The notes: generated by a model from the sequence alone, not told the origin. Numbered from the stretch's first letter, positions 16,843 through 26,595 are shown. The stretch is DNA of 64,000 bases from Agrobacterium larrymoorei (GCF_030819275.1 NZ_JAUTBL010000002.1:2358501-2422500); one strand, 5' to 3'. A program made the numbers and translations.

Positions 16843-17478
16843 ATGAAGCGCAAGCCCGCTGACCTTACCTTGAGGGAAACATTGCGATGGGAGCCGCAAA
16901 GCGGTTTCCAGCGGCTGGAACAGCATCTGCGCCGCCTGCTGCGGTCTGCCGATGCGCTGGGTTTTCGCCCGCCGAAAGATCCGGCCTCGGCACTCAAAAC
17001 AACCGTGAACGGCCACGGCCCCATGAAGGTCGCCCTGGTGATGAACTACAAGGGTGAGCTGGAGATTGCCGCAGAGCCCTTCAAGCCGCTTGCGCCGGAT
17101 GCCGTCTGGCGGCTGAAGATCGCCGAAAAGACCCGGCTCGATTCCAGCGACACATTCTACCGGCACAAATCCTCGCGGCGCGAACCCTATGATGCCGCGC
17201 GTGCTGAGTTTTCATCCAAGGAGGCCGACGAGGTCCTGCTTCTTAACGAGCGCGGCGAAATCTGCGAAGGCTCCGCCACCAGCCTCTTTGTCGAAGGCCC
17301 GGACGGCCAATTGCTGACCCCACCGCTCGATAGCGGCATTCTGCCGGGTGTCTTGCGCGCCGATCTTATCCGCGAGCGCAAGGCGCGTGGACAGGCGCTG
17401 AAGCCCGAAGACCTGAAAGGCAGAAAGATTTTTGTCGGCAACTCGCTGCATGGGCTGGTGCCGGCAGAACTGGTCTAA
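16843..17478 (+). CDS. Class IV aminotransferase (PabC-like)
   Basis: A 211-residue PLP enzyme of the fold-type IV family (branched-chain aminotransferase, D-amino acid aminotransferase, aminodeoxychorismate lyase). The PLP lysine is probably that in FYRHKSSRREPYD (about residue 108). The cofactor-binding segments EICEGSATSLFV and DSGILPGVLRADLI are intact. The short length and motifs resemble 4-amino-4-deoxychorismate lyase, which makes 4-aminobenzoate for folate, but the reaction cannot be fixed from sequence alone. AGGAG lies unusually close to the ATG, so a slightly different start is possible. Confidence 0.82.
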   Translation: MKRKPADLTLRETLRWEPQSGFQRLEQHLRRLLRSADALGFRPPKDPASALKTTVNGHGPMKVALVMNYKGELEIAAEPFKPLAPDAVWRLKIAEKTRLDSSDTFYRHKSSRREPYDAARAEFSSKEADEVLLLNERGEICEGSATSLFVEGPDGQLLTPPLDSGILPGVLRADLIRERKARGQALKPEDLKGRKIFVGNSLHGLVPAELV

Positions 17479-17493
17479 TTCGAAAACGGAAGA

Positions 17494-17522
17494 TCGACCG
17501 GACCTGAGTAAGACCCGGTCGA
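17494..17522. terminator. Bidirectional hairpin between convergent genes
   Basis: TCGACCGG (17494-17501) pairs with CCGGTCGA (17515-17522) around a 13-nt loop, between the converging aminotransferase and DUF333 genes. T runs are weak on both sides. Confidence 0.45.
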
Positions 17523-17541
17523 CGATCGCTGAACCTCAGCA

Positions 17542-17799
17542 TCATTTGCCGAGGAAGGGGTTCTCTGACTCGGAGGGAACCTCGCCGTCGAACATGCGGA
17601 ACAATGTCCACTCCTCGACGATCTTGTCTTTCGCCAGGTAGCACAGACCGATTTCATCACCAGAGGACAGTTTGGCGCTCACGGAACGACCACCCATCTC
17701 CTCGCAGAAATCCGAAGCGGGATTGCTCATTGCCATTGCGCTCGAGGCAAGGGCGAAAACCGTTGCGCTGAAGGAGACAGCGACCAGTATCTTTTTCAT
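17542..17799 (-). CDS. DUF333-family secreted protein
   Basis: An 85-residue protein with a signal peptide (MKKILVAVSFSATVFALASS, cleavage after AMA) and the DUF333 pattern NPASDFCEEMGGRSV ... GLCYL ... EEWTLFR. Many DUF333 proteins are lipoproteins, but here the signal ends in an AxA site rather than a lipobox, so the product is probably soluble in the periplasm. Two cysteines of the mature part could form a disulfide. Function is unknown. GAGGAAG lies 5-6 nt before the ATG. Confidence 0.8.
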   Translation of the reverse strand: MKKILVAVSFSATVFALASSAMAMSNPASDFCEEMGGRSVSAKLSSGDEIGLCYLAKDKIVEEWTLFRMFDGEVPSESENPFLGK

Positions 17800-17906
17800 T
17801 ACATCTTCCTCTCAAATGATCGCTGATGCGACACTCGGGAACATCACGTAAATCTGGACGAATTTGTGGCCAAGTTATTGATTTAGAAAACACTTAATAT
17901 TTGGCA

Positions 17907-18843
17907 TTAGTTGACAATCCACTCCAGCCGGGCGCGGCCATTCTGCTTGGCGAGATAGAGTGCCCGATCGGCGCGGTAGTAGAGTTCGTTGCTGCCCTCA
18001 CCCCGCCTTGTAGAGCGCAATGCCGGCCGAACAGCTATAGGAAAATTCGGGATGGTCGGCGAAGGGCCGTGACTCTGCCGCTTTTTCCAGAATGCGACCG
18101 ACGATCGAGGCGCATTCCTCCAGCCCCGTTCGTGGCATCACGAGCATGAACTCTTCGCCGCCGACACGGCCAAAATAATCCGGCCGGCGAATGGTCGAGT
18201 GGGCAAGCTTGACGAAGTCACGCAGCACCGCATCGCCACCCTGATGACCGAAGCGGTCGTTGATCGCCTTGAAGAGATCGATATCGATGATGCAGATACC
18301 GAAGGGCGTTTCGATGTCCTTGTCGACGTTTTCGGCATGATCCGCGAGCCGGGCGAAAACGAAGCGTCGATTGGAGGTTCCGGTCAGTTCGTCGGTCTGC
18401 GCGGCGCGCAGCGCAAGATCGCGATCCTGCCGCAGGCGTCGCTCGTTCTGACGAAGGGCGGTGATGTCTGTGCCGACGCACAGCATCCAGCCATCCGTCT
18501 CCACCGTCTCCGTCATCCAGATCCAGCGCCCATCATGCATGTCGAGTTCAAGCCCGCGAAAAGCCTGCTTGCCGCGCCGGGATTGGGCAGAGAGAAGCCA
18601 GGCCTCGAAATCCCGCGTGTTGATGATCAGGCCTTGACGGTTCTGATAATTCAAACGGATGATTTCGGCCCATGTGGGGAAGCTGTCTTCGGAAAGATGG
18701 AAGGCCTCGCGAAAGGCGCGGTTGGCATAGCGAACGCGGTCTTCCGTATCGTAGAGCGCGATCAGAACGGGCGTTATGTCTTGCAACGCCGCTACCCGCT
18801 CCAGAAGACTGCCCATGTAAGACTGTTCATCATGACGGAACAT
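17907..18843 (-). pseudogene. PAS-GGDEF diguanylate cyclase, frameshifted
   Basis: The coding frame has a PAS-like sensor (about residues 15-125) and a GGDEF domain with active site GRVGGEEF and an intact I-site RRPD five residues before it, as in enzymes making cyclic di-GMP. It stops early at 17998-18000, after ALYKAG. Removing one base from the G4 run (C4 at 18001-18004 on the plus strand) restores EGSNELYYRADRALYLAK and on to a stop at 17907-17909, completing the domain. As written, the last conserved helix is lost and activity is doubtful. The start at 18843 (MFRHDEQ) has AGGTGG upstream; an earlier in-frame ATG at 18951 has none. This is either a real mutation or a sequencing error. Confidence 0.85.
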
Positions 18844-19057
18844 TCGCCACCTGAAATCCGGCCAGCGTCCCTCATGGCCGCTTATTGAGCGGATGATTAT
18901 ATAGGCTGATGTCAAAATTGCGATTGTGAGAAAGGATGCATCATTCTCCATAGTAAGGAGAGAATGAAGATGTGCTTCATATTCGCGTCATGTGGTTGTA
19001 CTTTATTGATACGAATGGATAATCTGGTTTTGACCGTGGTTCACGAAGGGAATTGAA

Positions 19058-20501
19058 ATGACGGAAGCAGCATACCCGATCTACGGGGAGATCAACGGCC
19101 CCATCATCATGATCGGTTTTGGCTCCATCGGCCGTGGCACGCTTCCGCTGATCGAAAGGCACTTTACCTTCGACCGAGCCAAACTTGTGGTCATCGACCC
19201 GCGCGAGGACATCGCCGATTATCTGGCTGAGAAAGACATCCGCCACATCCGCACCCATCTGACCAGGGATAATTATAAGGACGTGATGACGCCGCTGGTC
19301 GAAGGCGGAAAAGGCGGCTTCTGCGTCAACCTGTCGGTGGATGCGTCCTCCGTCGATCTGATGAAGCTCTGCCGCAAGCATGATGTGCTCTATATCGACA
19401 CCGTCGTCGAACCATGGCTGGGCTTTTACTTCGACGACAAGGCCGACAACGCCGCCCGCACCAATTACCGGCTGCGCCAGACCATGCTGAAAGCCAAGGA
19501 AACAACACCCCGGCGGCACGACGGCGGTTTCCACCTGCGGCGCCAATCCCGGCATGGTCTCCTGGTTCGTCAAGCAGGCGCTGGTCAATCTGGCGAGTGA
19601 TATGGGCGTTGAGATCGACGAGCCGAAAGCCAGCGACCGCGAGGGCTGGGCGAAGCTGATGCAGAGCCTCGGCGTCAAAGGCGTGCATGTGGCAGAACGC
19701 GACACGCAACGCGCCCGCGAACCCAAGCCCTTCGGCACCTTCTGGAACACATGGTCGGTGGAAGGCTTCATCGCCGAAGGCTTGCAGCCCGCCGAACTTG
19801 GCTGGGGCACCCATGAAAAGTGGAAGCCAAAAAACGCCAAGAAGCACAAGAAGGGCTCAAAGGCCGCCATCTATCTGGAGCAGCCGGGTGCCGATACCCG
19901 CGTGCGCACTTGGTGTCCGACGCATGGCGCGCAATATGGGCTGCTCGTCACCCATAATGAGGCGATCTCGATTGCCGATTACTTCACCGTGCGGGACGAA
20001 GATGACAAGGTCGCCTTCCGCCCGACCTGTCACTATGCCTATCACCCCTGCAACGACGCGGTTCTGTCGCTCTATGAAATGTTCGGCAATGGCGGACAGG
20101 CGCAAAGCGTGCAGCATGTGCTAACGGAAGAAGAACTGGTGGATGGCGCGGACGAACTCGGCGTCCTGCTCTACGGCCACGACAAGAACGCCTATTGGTA
20201 TGGCTCGCGCCTGACGCTGGAAGAGGCCCGCAACCTTGCTCCCAACCAGAATGCGACCGGCCTTCAGGTGAGCTCTGCGGTCCTAGCCGGAATGGTCTGG
20301 GCGCTGGAGAACCCGCAGGCCGGCATCGTCGAAGCCGACGAGATGGATTACCGCCGGTGCCTGGAAATCCAGACGCCCTATCTCGGCCCGGTCGAAGGAC
20401 ATTATACGGACTGGACACCGCTGCAAGGTCGTCCCGGCTTCTTCCCGGACGATATCGACAAGGACGACCCCTGGCAGTTCCGCAACATTCTGGTGCGCTA
20501 A
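19058..20501 (+). pseudogene. hss: Homospermidine synthase, frameshifted
   Basis: Homospermidine synthase joins two putrescines (or putrescine and spermidine) with NAD to give sym-homospermidine, a major rhizobial polyamine. The first part (MIGFGSIGRGTLPL, NAD-binding; ERHFTFDRAKLVVIDPR) reads in one frame to about 19505. The rest (AVSTCGANPGMVSWFVKQAL to the end at 20501) reads in another. One extra C in the C4 run at 19508-19511 explains the break, since removing it gives TTPGGTTAVSTCGANPG. The intact product would be about 480 residues, the family length. The start has GAAGGGA upstream and a terminator follows. Either a recent pseudogene or an assembly error. Confidence 0.9.
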
Positions 20502-20514
20502 ACCGGGTCAAACC

Positions 20515-20543
20515 AAGGGCTCAGCTTTCATCTGAGCCCTTTG
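20515..20543 (+). terminator. Terminator of hss
   Basis: AAGGGCTCAG (20515-20524) pairs perfectly with CTGAGCCCTT (20532-20541) around a 7-nt loop, 14 bp after the hss stop. Confidence 0.7.
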
Positions 20544-20703
20544 CGCGACGCGCATTGATGCAGTTTTGCCACGCCTGCGGTTTTGTGGTGCGATGTCGGA
20601 ACCGGTGTGTATCGCCTGTCGTTCGCTTGCAATAAATCGGAACTCGCGCCATGGTCATTAACCATTGGAACCATTGGCTGAAGAATCGCAGGAGATAAGA
20701 ATA

Positions 20704-21072
20704 ATGCATTTCAAGACAAGTGTTGCCTTGCTGTTGGCTGCAGTTGCCGTTTCTTCTTGTGCTCCAGCATCCAGCCCCGTGCGGCCCATGCCGTCGATTT
20801 CGCAGCGCCCCGCCGTGGATGGCCGCTGGATCGATCGTAACGGCATCGTCTCCACCTTCCAGAACGGTTCCTTTTCTACCCGTTCCTCCGACACCAACAC
20901 GCTGTTGGCATCCGGAACCTATGTGGCGATTTCCCCCACCCTTTACGAGATCAACATGACCTCGCTGGTGCGCAACACCCAATCGCGCGTCAATTGCGCC
21001 TTGATCTCCCCCGGTCAGTTGAACTGCACCACCGATACCAACAGCCAGTTCACGTTGAACCGTCAGGGCTGA
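20704..21072 (+). CDS. omp10: Omp10-family outer membrane lipoprotein
   Basis: A 122-residue lipoprotein. The signal peptide ends in the lipobox AVSSC (Cys about 19), giving a lipidated mature protein. The mature part ([65 protein letters not shown]) closely follows the Omp10 lipoprotein of Brucella and rhizobia, a small surface-exposed outer-membrane protein of unclear function. Two conserved cysteines late in the protein may form a disulfide. AGGAG lies 9 nt before the ATG; earlier in-frame codons would spoil the signal peptide. A strong terminator follows. Confidence 0.9.
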   Translation: MHFKTSVALLLAAVAVSSCAPASSPVRPMPSISQRPAVDGRWIDRNGIVSTFQNGSFSTRSSDTNTLLASGTYVAISPTLYEINMTSLVRNTQSRVNCALISPGQLNCTTDTNSQFTLNRQG

Positions 21073-21112
21073 GCCGTAGGGCTTTGTGCGAAAGCAGAGC
21101 GATCTCTTATTC

Positions 21113-21139
21113 AACGCGCGCGTGTAGCGCGCGTTTTTT
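21113..21139 (+). terminator. Strong intrinsic terminator of omp10
   Basis: AACGCGCGC (21113-21121) pairs with GCGCGCGTT (21127-21135) around GTGTA, followed by TTTT. Confidence 0.88.
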
Positions 21140-21282
21140 ATTGTGTCTCCACCACAACAATTCTACTTGCGGCAGATGCCTCAAGATGGAAACATGCCTT
21201 CGAATGGCTGTCACAGTCTTGAATTACCTATGGCTATGGACGGTCTGAAACGAAAAGCAAGACATCAACAGGAGAGAGACTG

Positions 21283-23295
21283 ATGAACAGGATTTTGAGA
21301 TTTGGCCTGATGACCGCATCCGTGATCGCTCTTTCGGCAGGCGCCGCACTTGCCGATTATCAACTCAACATCCTGCATATCAACGATCTTCATTCCCGCA
21401 TCGAGCCGATCAACAAATATGATTCCACCTGCTCGGCTGCCGAGACAGAGAAGAAGGAATGCTTCGGCGGTATCGCCCGCGTGAAGGGCGCAATCGACGC
21501 GCGTCGCGCCGAGCTTGGCCCGAACGCCAACATCCTCGTTCTCGATGCCGGCGACGAGTTTCAGGGCTCGCTCTTCTACACACAGTACAAGAGCGGCCCG
21601 GTCGCCGAATTCATGAACGGTATCGGCTTCGATGCCATGGCAATCGGCAACCATGAGTTCGATGATGGCCCGGCCGAGCTGCTGAAGCTGATCAACGCCG
21701 CCAAGTTCCCGATCATTTCCGGCAACACCAAGATTGCCGACGGCTCCGAGCTGAAAGACAAGTTCAAGGGCTATGTCGTCAAGGAGATCGGCGGCCAGAA
21801 GGTCGGCGTGGTGTCCGTTCTTGCCACCGATACGGGCGAAACCTCTTCTCCTGGCGACAAGGTGTCCTTCGAAGATGAGGTCGCCTACCTCAAGGGCGCG
21901 GTGAAGGAACTGCAGGATCAGGGCGTGAACAAGATCGTGCTGCTCTCGCATGTCGGCTATGTGCGCGATCAGGAAATCGCAAGGGAAGTGGATGGCGTCG
22001 ACGTGATCGTCGGCGGCCATAGCCACACGCTGCTTTCCAGCACCGACCCGAAGGCCGCCGGCCCCTACCCGACGCTGGTCAAAAACCCATCGGGCGTCGA
22101 TGTTCCGGTCGTGACCGCTTACGCCTATTCGAAGTATCTCGGTGATCTGACGGTCACTTTCGACGACAATGGCGTGGTGAAGTCCGCAACCGGCGCACCG
22201 AAGCTGCTGGATTCCGCCGTGGCGCAGGATGAAGGCTTCAACAAGCGCGTGGCAGAACTTGCCGCACCGCTGGAAGAAATGAAGAAGAAGGAAATCGGCG
22301 TCAGCGAAGCCCCGATCGATGGCTCGCGCGAGGTCTGCCGCGCCAAGGAATGCTCCATGGGCAACCTCGTTGCCGACGCGCTGCTCGACCGCGTGAAGGA
22401 TCAGGGCATCACCATCGCCATCCAGAACGGTGGCGGTCTTCGCGCCTCCATCGATGCTGGCCCAGTGACCATGGGTGAAGTTCTGACGGTGCTGCCCTTC
22501 CAGAACTCCATCGCCACCTTCCAGATCAAGGGCTCCGACCTTCTCGCCGCGCTCGAAAACGGCGCAAGCCAGATCGAGGAAGGTGCAGGCCGCTTCGTCC
22601 AGGCGTCCGGCCTGAAATACACCTTCGACCGCTCCAAGCCAGCCGGAAGCCGTATCGTCTCCGTCGAGGTCAAGGAAGGCGACACCTTCGTCAAGCTCGA
22701 CCCGGAAAAGACCTATGGCGTCGTAACCAACAACTACACCCGCACCGGCGGCGACGGCTTCAAGACCTTCGCCACCAAGGCGATCAACCCTTATGACTTC
22801 GGACCAAGCCTGGAAGATGCGGTCGCCGCCTATATCGGCGCGCACAGCCCTTACAAGCCCTACACCGATGGCCGTATCGTAGACGCAACGCCTGCCGGTT
22901 ACGTCGCCCCGCCAAAGCAGCCCGCCGCACCGGCACCGGCAGCACCCGCTCCGGCAACCACCGCTCAGGCTCCTGCTGCACCGGCGCCTGCCGCTCCAGC
23001 CCCTGCAACGCCAGCCCCTGCGACACCGGCTCCCGCCACGCCAGCGCCTTCCGCGCCAGCACCCGCCACTCCGGCGCCTGCAACTCCGGCTGCTCCCTCC
23101 ACCACAACGCCATCCGCACCGGCAGCCGCCACCGCGGCGGCCAAGTATGTCGTCACCAAGGGCGACTCGCTGTGGAAGATTGCCGAGGAGAAATATGGCA
23201 AGGGCATCGACTGGAAGAAGATCGCCGAAGCCAACGAACTGCGTCGCCCGAACCACATCGAGATCGGCGAAGAACTGACCATTCCGGCCAACTGA
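21283..23295 (+). CDS. 5'-nucleotidase / UDP-sugar hydrolase with C-terminal LysM
   Basis: A 670-residue periplasmic protein with signal peptide (cleavage after ALA, residue about 24). The calcineurin-like metallophosphatase domain has metal motifs HINDLHSR, DAGDEFQG, GNHEFDDG and GGHSHTLL (up to about 260). The 5'-nucleotidase C-terminal domain (about 325-520) includes NGGGLRASI and TNNYTRTGGDGF. An Ala/Pro-rich linker (about 545-620) leads to a LysM domain (YVVTKGDSLWKIAEEKYG) at the end. It probably dephosphorylates nucleotides in the periplasm while LysM holds it on peptidoglycan; such a tether is not part of the standard UshA architecture. GGAGAG lies just upstream of the ATG. Confidence 0.9.
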   Translation: MNRILRFGLMTASVIALSAGAALADYQLNILHINDLHSRIEPINKYDSTCSAAETEKKECFGGIARVKGAIDARRAELGPNANILVLDAGDEFQGSLFYTQYKSGPVAEFMNGIGFDAMAIGNHEFDDGPAELLKLINAAKFPIISGNTKIADGSELKDKFKGYVVKEIGGQKVGVVSVLATDTGETSSPGDKVSFEDEVAYLKGAVKELQDQGVNKIVLLSHVGYVRDQEIAREVDGVDVIVGGHSHTLLSSTDPKAAGPYPTLVKNPSGVDVPVVTAYAYSKYLGDLTVTFDDNGVVKSATGAPKLLDSAVAQDEGFNKRVAELAAPLEEMKKKEIGVSEAPIDGSREVCRAKECSMGNLVADALLDRVKDQGITIAIQNGGGLRASIDAGPVTMGEVLTVLPFQNSIATFQIKGSDLLAALENGASQIEEGAGRFVQASGLKYTFDRSKPAGSRIVSVEVKEGDTFVKLDPEKTYGVVTNNYTRTGGDGFKTFATKAINPYDFGPSLEDAVAAYIGAHSPYKPYTDGRIVDATPAGYVAPPKQPAAPAPAAPAPATTAQAPAAPAPAAPAPATPAPATPAPATPAPSAPAPATPAPATPAAPSTTTPSAPAAATAAAKYVVTKGDSLWKIAEEKYGKGIDWKKIAEANELRRPNHIEIGEELTIPAN

Positions 23296-23319
23296 TATTG
23301 ATGCGAAAATGACAATAGG

Positions 23320-23348
23320 AAGCCGGTTCGCCTTGCGGGCCGGCTTTC
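23320..23348 (+). terminator. Terminator of the 5'-nucleotidase gene
   Basis: AAGCCGG (23320-23326) pairs with CCGGCTT (23340-23346), 25 bp after the stop. The T run is short. Confidence 0.5.
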
Positions 23349-23392
23349 GGACTTCCGTAGGATCCGTCTGAGGATGGCACAACCACCCGTAA

Positions 23393-23434
23393 GCCGTTGA
23401 AAAGATGGATCCTCGGGTCGAGCCCGAGGATGAC
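23393..23434 (-). repeat. Palindromic intergenic repeat, copy 2
   Basis: GCCGTTGAAAAGATGGATCC followed by TCGGGTCGAGCCCGAGGATGAC; this is the reverse orientation of copies 1 and 3. It lies in the roughly 500-bp gap (23296-23794) before hemH, in which I see no gene. Confidence 0.8.
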
Positions 23435-23548
23435 GCGGAGGAGAGGTCGGAGACCCGTCAGCGAGGTTGGCGAAGCAGGCAACCTTACTGGAAGCGTTAA
23501 ATCGTCGATTGGCTGCTTGTGGATCTCCAACAGCAAAGACCTCTCTGC

Positions 23549-23591
23549 CGTCATCCTCGGGCTTGACCCGAGGATCCATCTTTTCAACGGC
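23549..23591 (+). repeat. Palindromic intergenic repeat, copy 3
   Basis: CGTCATCCTCGGGCTTGACC then CGAGGATCCATCTTTTCAACGG. Together with copy 2 it forms a large inverted repeat about 200 bp across. Confidence 0.8.
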
Positions 23592-23794
23592 GTGCGAGCG
23601 ACGGACGATGGCAGGACCCGCGTCTTGGCCCCCGCAACCATCCGTAAGACCTTCAACCACCCCTAACGCGCTCAAATGCCGCGTAGCCTTTGTCAAAAAT
23701 CAATTCAGATCAGGGCAGTGATGCATTACATATTGATCCAAGATGCGCGCGCGGACGTAGTCTTCCGCGATTCATGAGAATTCAGGACAAGTTA

Positions 23795-24844
23795 ATGGCC
23801 GCAGATATCACCGCCTTCCCCGCAAGCCACCTTCCCAAGGACCATCCGAAGGTCTCCTTCGGTAAGGTCGGCGTTCTTCTCGTCAATCTCGGCACGCCGG
23901 ACGGCACGGATTACAAGTCCATGCGCCGCTACCTCGCGGAGTTTTTGAGCGACAAGCGCGTGATCGAATGGTCGCGCCTCTTCTGGTACCCGATCCTATA
24001 CGGCATCGTGCTGAACAAGCGCCCGCAAAAGGTCGGCAAGGCCTATGAGGAAATCTGGAACCACGAGAAGAACGAAAGCTACCTGCGCACCTATACCCGC
24101 AACCAGTCCGAGCTGATGGCAAAGGCGCTGACCGACCTGCCGAATGTGGTGGTCGATTGGGGCATGCGCTATGGCCAGCCATCGATCGCTTCCAAGATCG
24201 ATGCACTGAAGGCCGAGGGCTGCGAGAAGATCCTGCTCTTCCCGCTCTATCCGCAATATGCGGCCGCGACCACGGCCACCGTCAACGACAAGGCGTTCGA
24301 GCATCTGATGAAGATGCGCTGGCAGCCCGCGCTTCGCACCGTGCCGCCATACCACGATGACGAAACCTATATCGATGCGCTGGCGAGTTCGGTGAAAGCC
24401 CATCTGGCGACGCTGGACTGGGAGCCGGAAAAGCTGATCGCGTCCTTCCACGGCATTCCGCAATCCTACTTCAAGAAGGGCGATCCCTATCACTGCCAGT
24501 GCATGAAGACCGGCCGCCTGCTGCGCGAGAAACTCGGGCTTGAGAAGGACCGCTTCATCATCACCTTCCAGTCGCGCTTCGGGCCGGAAGAATGGCTGCA
24601 GCCCTATACCGACAAGACGGTGGAAAAGCTGGCAAGCGAAGGCGTCAAGCGCATTGCCGTGATGAACCCGGGCTTCGTTTCGGATTGTCTTGAGACGCTG
24701 GAAGAAATTGCCGGTGAAGCTGGCGAGAGCTTCCTGCACCACGGAGGCGAGAAGTTCACCCATATTCCTTGCCTCAACGATAGTGCGGATGGTATGCGGG
24801 TTCTCGAAAAAGTTGTGCGCAAGGAGTTGCAGGGCTGGGTCTGA
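23795..24844 (+). CDS. hemH: Ferrochelatase
   Basis: Ferrochelatase inserts Fe(II) into protoporphyrin IX, the last step of heme synthesis. The 349-residue protein has VGVLLVNLGTPDGTDYKSMRRYLAEFLSD at its N-terminus, LFPLYPQYAAATTAT, the catalytic histidine region ASFHGIPQSYFKKGDPYHCQC and the FQSRFGPEEWLQPYTDKT signature. NPGFVSDCLETLEEI near the C-terminus is also typical. The start at 23795 has AGGACA 6-7 nt upstream; a longer in-frame start at 23690 would add 35 residues without family support. It stands 46 bp before the SPFH gene. Confidence 0.96.
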   Translation: MAADITAFPASHLPKDHPKVSFGKVGVLLVNLGTPDGTDYKSMRRYLAEFLSDKRVIEWSRLFWYPILYGIVLNKRPQKVGKAYEEIWNHEKNESYLRTYTRNQSELMAKALTDLPNVVVDWGMRYGQPSIASKIDALKAEGCEKILLFPLYPQYAAATTATVNDKAFEHLMKMRWQPALRTVPPYHDDETYIDALASSVKAHLATLDWEPEKLIASFHGIPQSYFKKGDPYHCQCMKTGRLLREKLGLEKDRFIITFQSRFGPEEWLQPYTDKTVEKLASEGVKRIAVMNPGFVSDCLETLEEIAGEAGESFLHHGGEKFTHIPCLNDSADGMRVLEKVVRKELQGWV

Positions 24845-24890
24845 TAAGGCCGTGTTTTCTGCCAGGCTTGCCGAACGGAAGAGATGAGGA

Positions 24891-25946
24891 ATGGATTTGA
24901 GCGGTTTCGATATTTTTGTCATAGCGGCAGTCATTCTTGTCATCCTGACGCTGGTTGCCGGTATCAAAACCGTGCCGCAGGGCTACCGCTATACGGTCGA
25001 GCGCTTCGGGCGCTACACCCGCACGCTGGAGCCCGGCCTCAACATCATCACCCCCTTCATCGAGCGCATCGGCGCGCGCATGAATGTGATGGAGCAGGTG
25101 CTCGACATCCCCACGCAGGAAGTCATCACCAAGGACAATGCCAGCGTCTCAGCCGATGCGGTGGCCTTCTACCAGGTGCTGAATGCCGCCCAGGCGGCCT
25201 ACCAGATCGCCAATCTGGAATTCGCCATCCAGAACCTGACCATGACCAACATCCGTTCCGTCATGGGCTCGATGGATCTCGACGAGCTTCTTTCCAACCG
25301 TGATGCGATCAATGATCGCCTGCTGCGCGTCGTCGACGAGGCCGTCGGCCCTTGGGGCATCAAGGTGACGCGCATCGAAATCAAGGATATCGCGCCGCCC
25401 AAGGATCTCGTCGCCTCCATGGCCCGCCAGATGAAGGCCGAGCGCGAGAAGCGCGCTCAGGTTCTGGAAGCCGAAGGTTCGCGTAACGCACAGATCCTGC
25501 GTGCCGAGGGCGCCAAGCAATCCGCCATTTTGGAAGCCGAGGGCCAGCGCGAAGCGGCCTTCCGCGATGCCGAGGCCCGCGAGCGTCTGGCAGAGGCCGA
25601 AGCCAATGCAACCCGCATGGTCTCCGAAGCGATTGCCGCTGGCGACATCCACGCCATCAACTACTTCATCGCCCAGAAATACACCGAGGCGCTGGCCGAT
25701 ATCGGCAAGGCGACCAATTCCAAGATCGTGCTGATGCCGATGGAAGCGTCCTCGCTGATCGGATCGCTCGGCGGCATTGGCGCCATTGCCCGCGAGGTCT
25801 TCGGCAAGGACAGTGACGGCACCACGCCGCCTTCCGCGCCACGCAGCACGGCAAGCCGTTCCTCCGTTCCGCCATCCAGCCGCCCAAGCGGCCAGGCGAT
25901 CAACGTCACCGTGCCCAACCCATTCGCTGCCCCGACGGATAAGTGA
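24891..25946 (+). CDS. SPFH/band-7 membrane protein (QmcA type)
   Basis: The 351-residue protein has one N-terminal membrane helix ([18 protein letters not shown], residues 8-25), an SPFH/PHB domain (about 30-190, with [21 protein letters not shown]) and an Ala/Glu-rich coiled coil (about 190-260, [20 protein letters not shown]). A low-complexity Ser/Pro tail follows. Such proteins form large oligomeric rings that organise membrane microdomains and modulate proteases such as FtsH. The stop is one base before the ATG of an NfeD gene, the standard partner. Confidence 0.9.
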   Translation: MDLSGFDIFVIAAVILVILTLVAGIKTVPQGYRYTVERFGRYTRTLEPGLNIITPFIERIGARMNVMEQVLDIPTQEVITKDNASVSADAVAFYQVLNAAQAAYQIANLEFAIQNLTMTNIRSVMGSMDLDELLSNRDAINDRLLRVVDEAVGPWGIKVTRIEIKDIAPPKDLVASMARQMKAEREKRAQVLEAEGSRNAQILRAEGAKQSAILEAEGQREAAFRDAEARERLAEAEANATRMVSEAIAAGDIHAINYFIAQKYTEALADIGKATNSKIVLMPMEASSLIGSLGGIGAIAREVFGKDSDGTTPPSAPRSTASRSSVPPSSRPSGQAINVTVPNPFAAPTDK

Positions 25947-25947
25947 C

Positions 25948-26406
25948 ATGATCCAGACACTCGTCGCCGATCTCGGTCCCTGGAGCTGGTGGCTGCTGGC
26001 CGCCATCCTGCTGGTGGCGGAACTGGCGGCCCCCGGCGTCTTCCTGATCTGGATCGGTGCGGCGGCCCTTGTGGTCGGCGCGCTGTCTCTGGCGCTTTGG
26101 GACGCGAGCGTCTGGGGATGGCAGATCCAGCTTCTGCTCTTTGCAGCACTCTCCGTCGTCTTCGCCATTGCCGGTCGCCGCTACTATGACCGCAAGCATG
26201 CGACAACCGACGAGCCCTTCCTCAATCAACGCGAAGCGAGCCTTGTCGGCCGCACGGCGACCCTTCAGGAACCGATCACCGAAGGCCGCGGTCGCATTCG
26301 CCTGGATGACACATGGTGGCCGGTGCAAGGCGCCGACCAGCCGGCGGGCACGCGGGTACGGATCGCCTCGGCTCATGGCCGCACATTGACTGTCGAGAAG
26401 GCTTAA
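25948..26406 (+). CDS. NfeD-family membrane protein
   Basis: A 152-residue protein with two or three hydrophobic helices (WWLLAAILLVAELAAPGVFLI, AALVVGALSLAL, LLLFAALSVVFAIAG; residues 13-75) followed by a small OB-fold domain (about 90-152: GRTATLQEPITEGRGRIRLDDTWWPV). This is the short NfeD form that partners SPFH proteins of the QmcA/YbbK class. The ATG directly follows the SPFH stop with one base between, so the two are coupled. Confidence 0.9.
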   Translation: MIQTLVADLGPWSWWLLAAILLVAELAAPGVFLIWIGAAALVVGALSLALWDASVWGWQIQLLLFAALSVVFAIAGRRYYDRKHATTDEPFLNQREASLVGRTATLQEPITEGRGRIRLDDTWWPVQGADQPAGTRVRIASAHGRTLTVEKA

Positions 26407-26492
26407 GCGCCGGAAACGCTCAAAGAAGTTGAGCCATCAAGACGATGAACCAGATCGATGACGGTCGGTCCGTCGCCCTTGGGCGGGTCTAA

Positions 26493-26595
26493 AGCATCGG
26501 CCCGAAAATCGGACTCGATTTTCGCAAAGCACGATGCGGAGATTGGAAAGCCTAAAGCTTTGTGCGTCCAATAGAACGCGCGGCGCTTTAGGCTT
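26493..26595. repeat. Composite palindromic intergenic element
   Basis: Two palindromes lie side by side. One has the core CCCGAAAATCGGACTCGATT at about 26501-26520, related to the hairpin at 11023. The other is AAGCCTAAAGC (26548-26558) with GCTTTAGGCTT (26585-26595), related to the element at 48911. The right arm overlaps the stop codon of the neighbouring TetR gene. It is similar in style to rhizobial intergenic mosaic elements. Confidence 0.65.

Noticed and set aside
22920..23110. Dense short repeats in an Ala/Pro-rich segment
   Set aside because: They are a low-complexity protein linker, not a mobile element or array.
21265..23382. A 705-codon open frame on the minus strand
   Set aside because: It is antisense to the 5'-nucleotidase gene; the Gly/Arg-rich stretch is the complement of the Ala/Pro linker.
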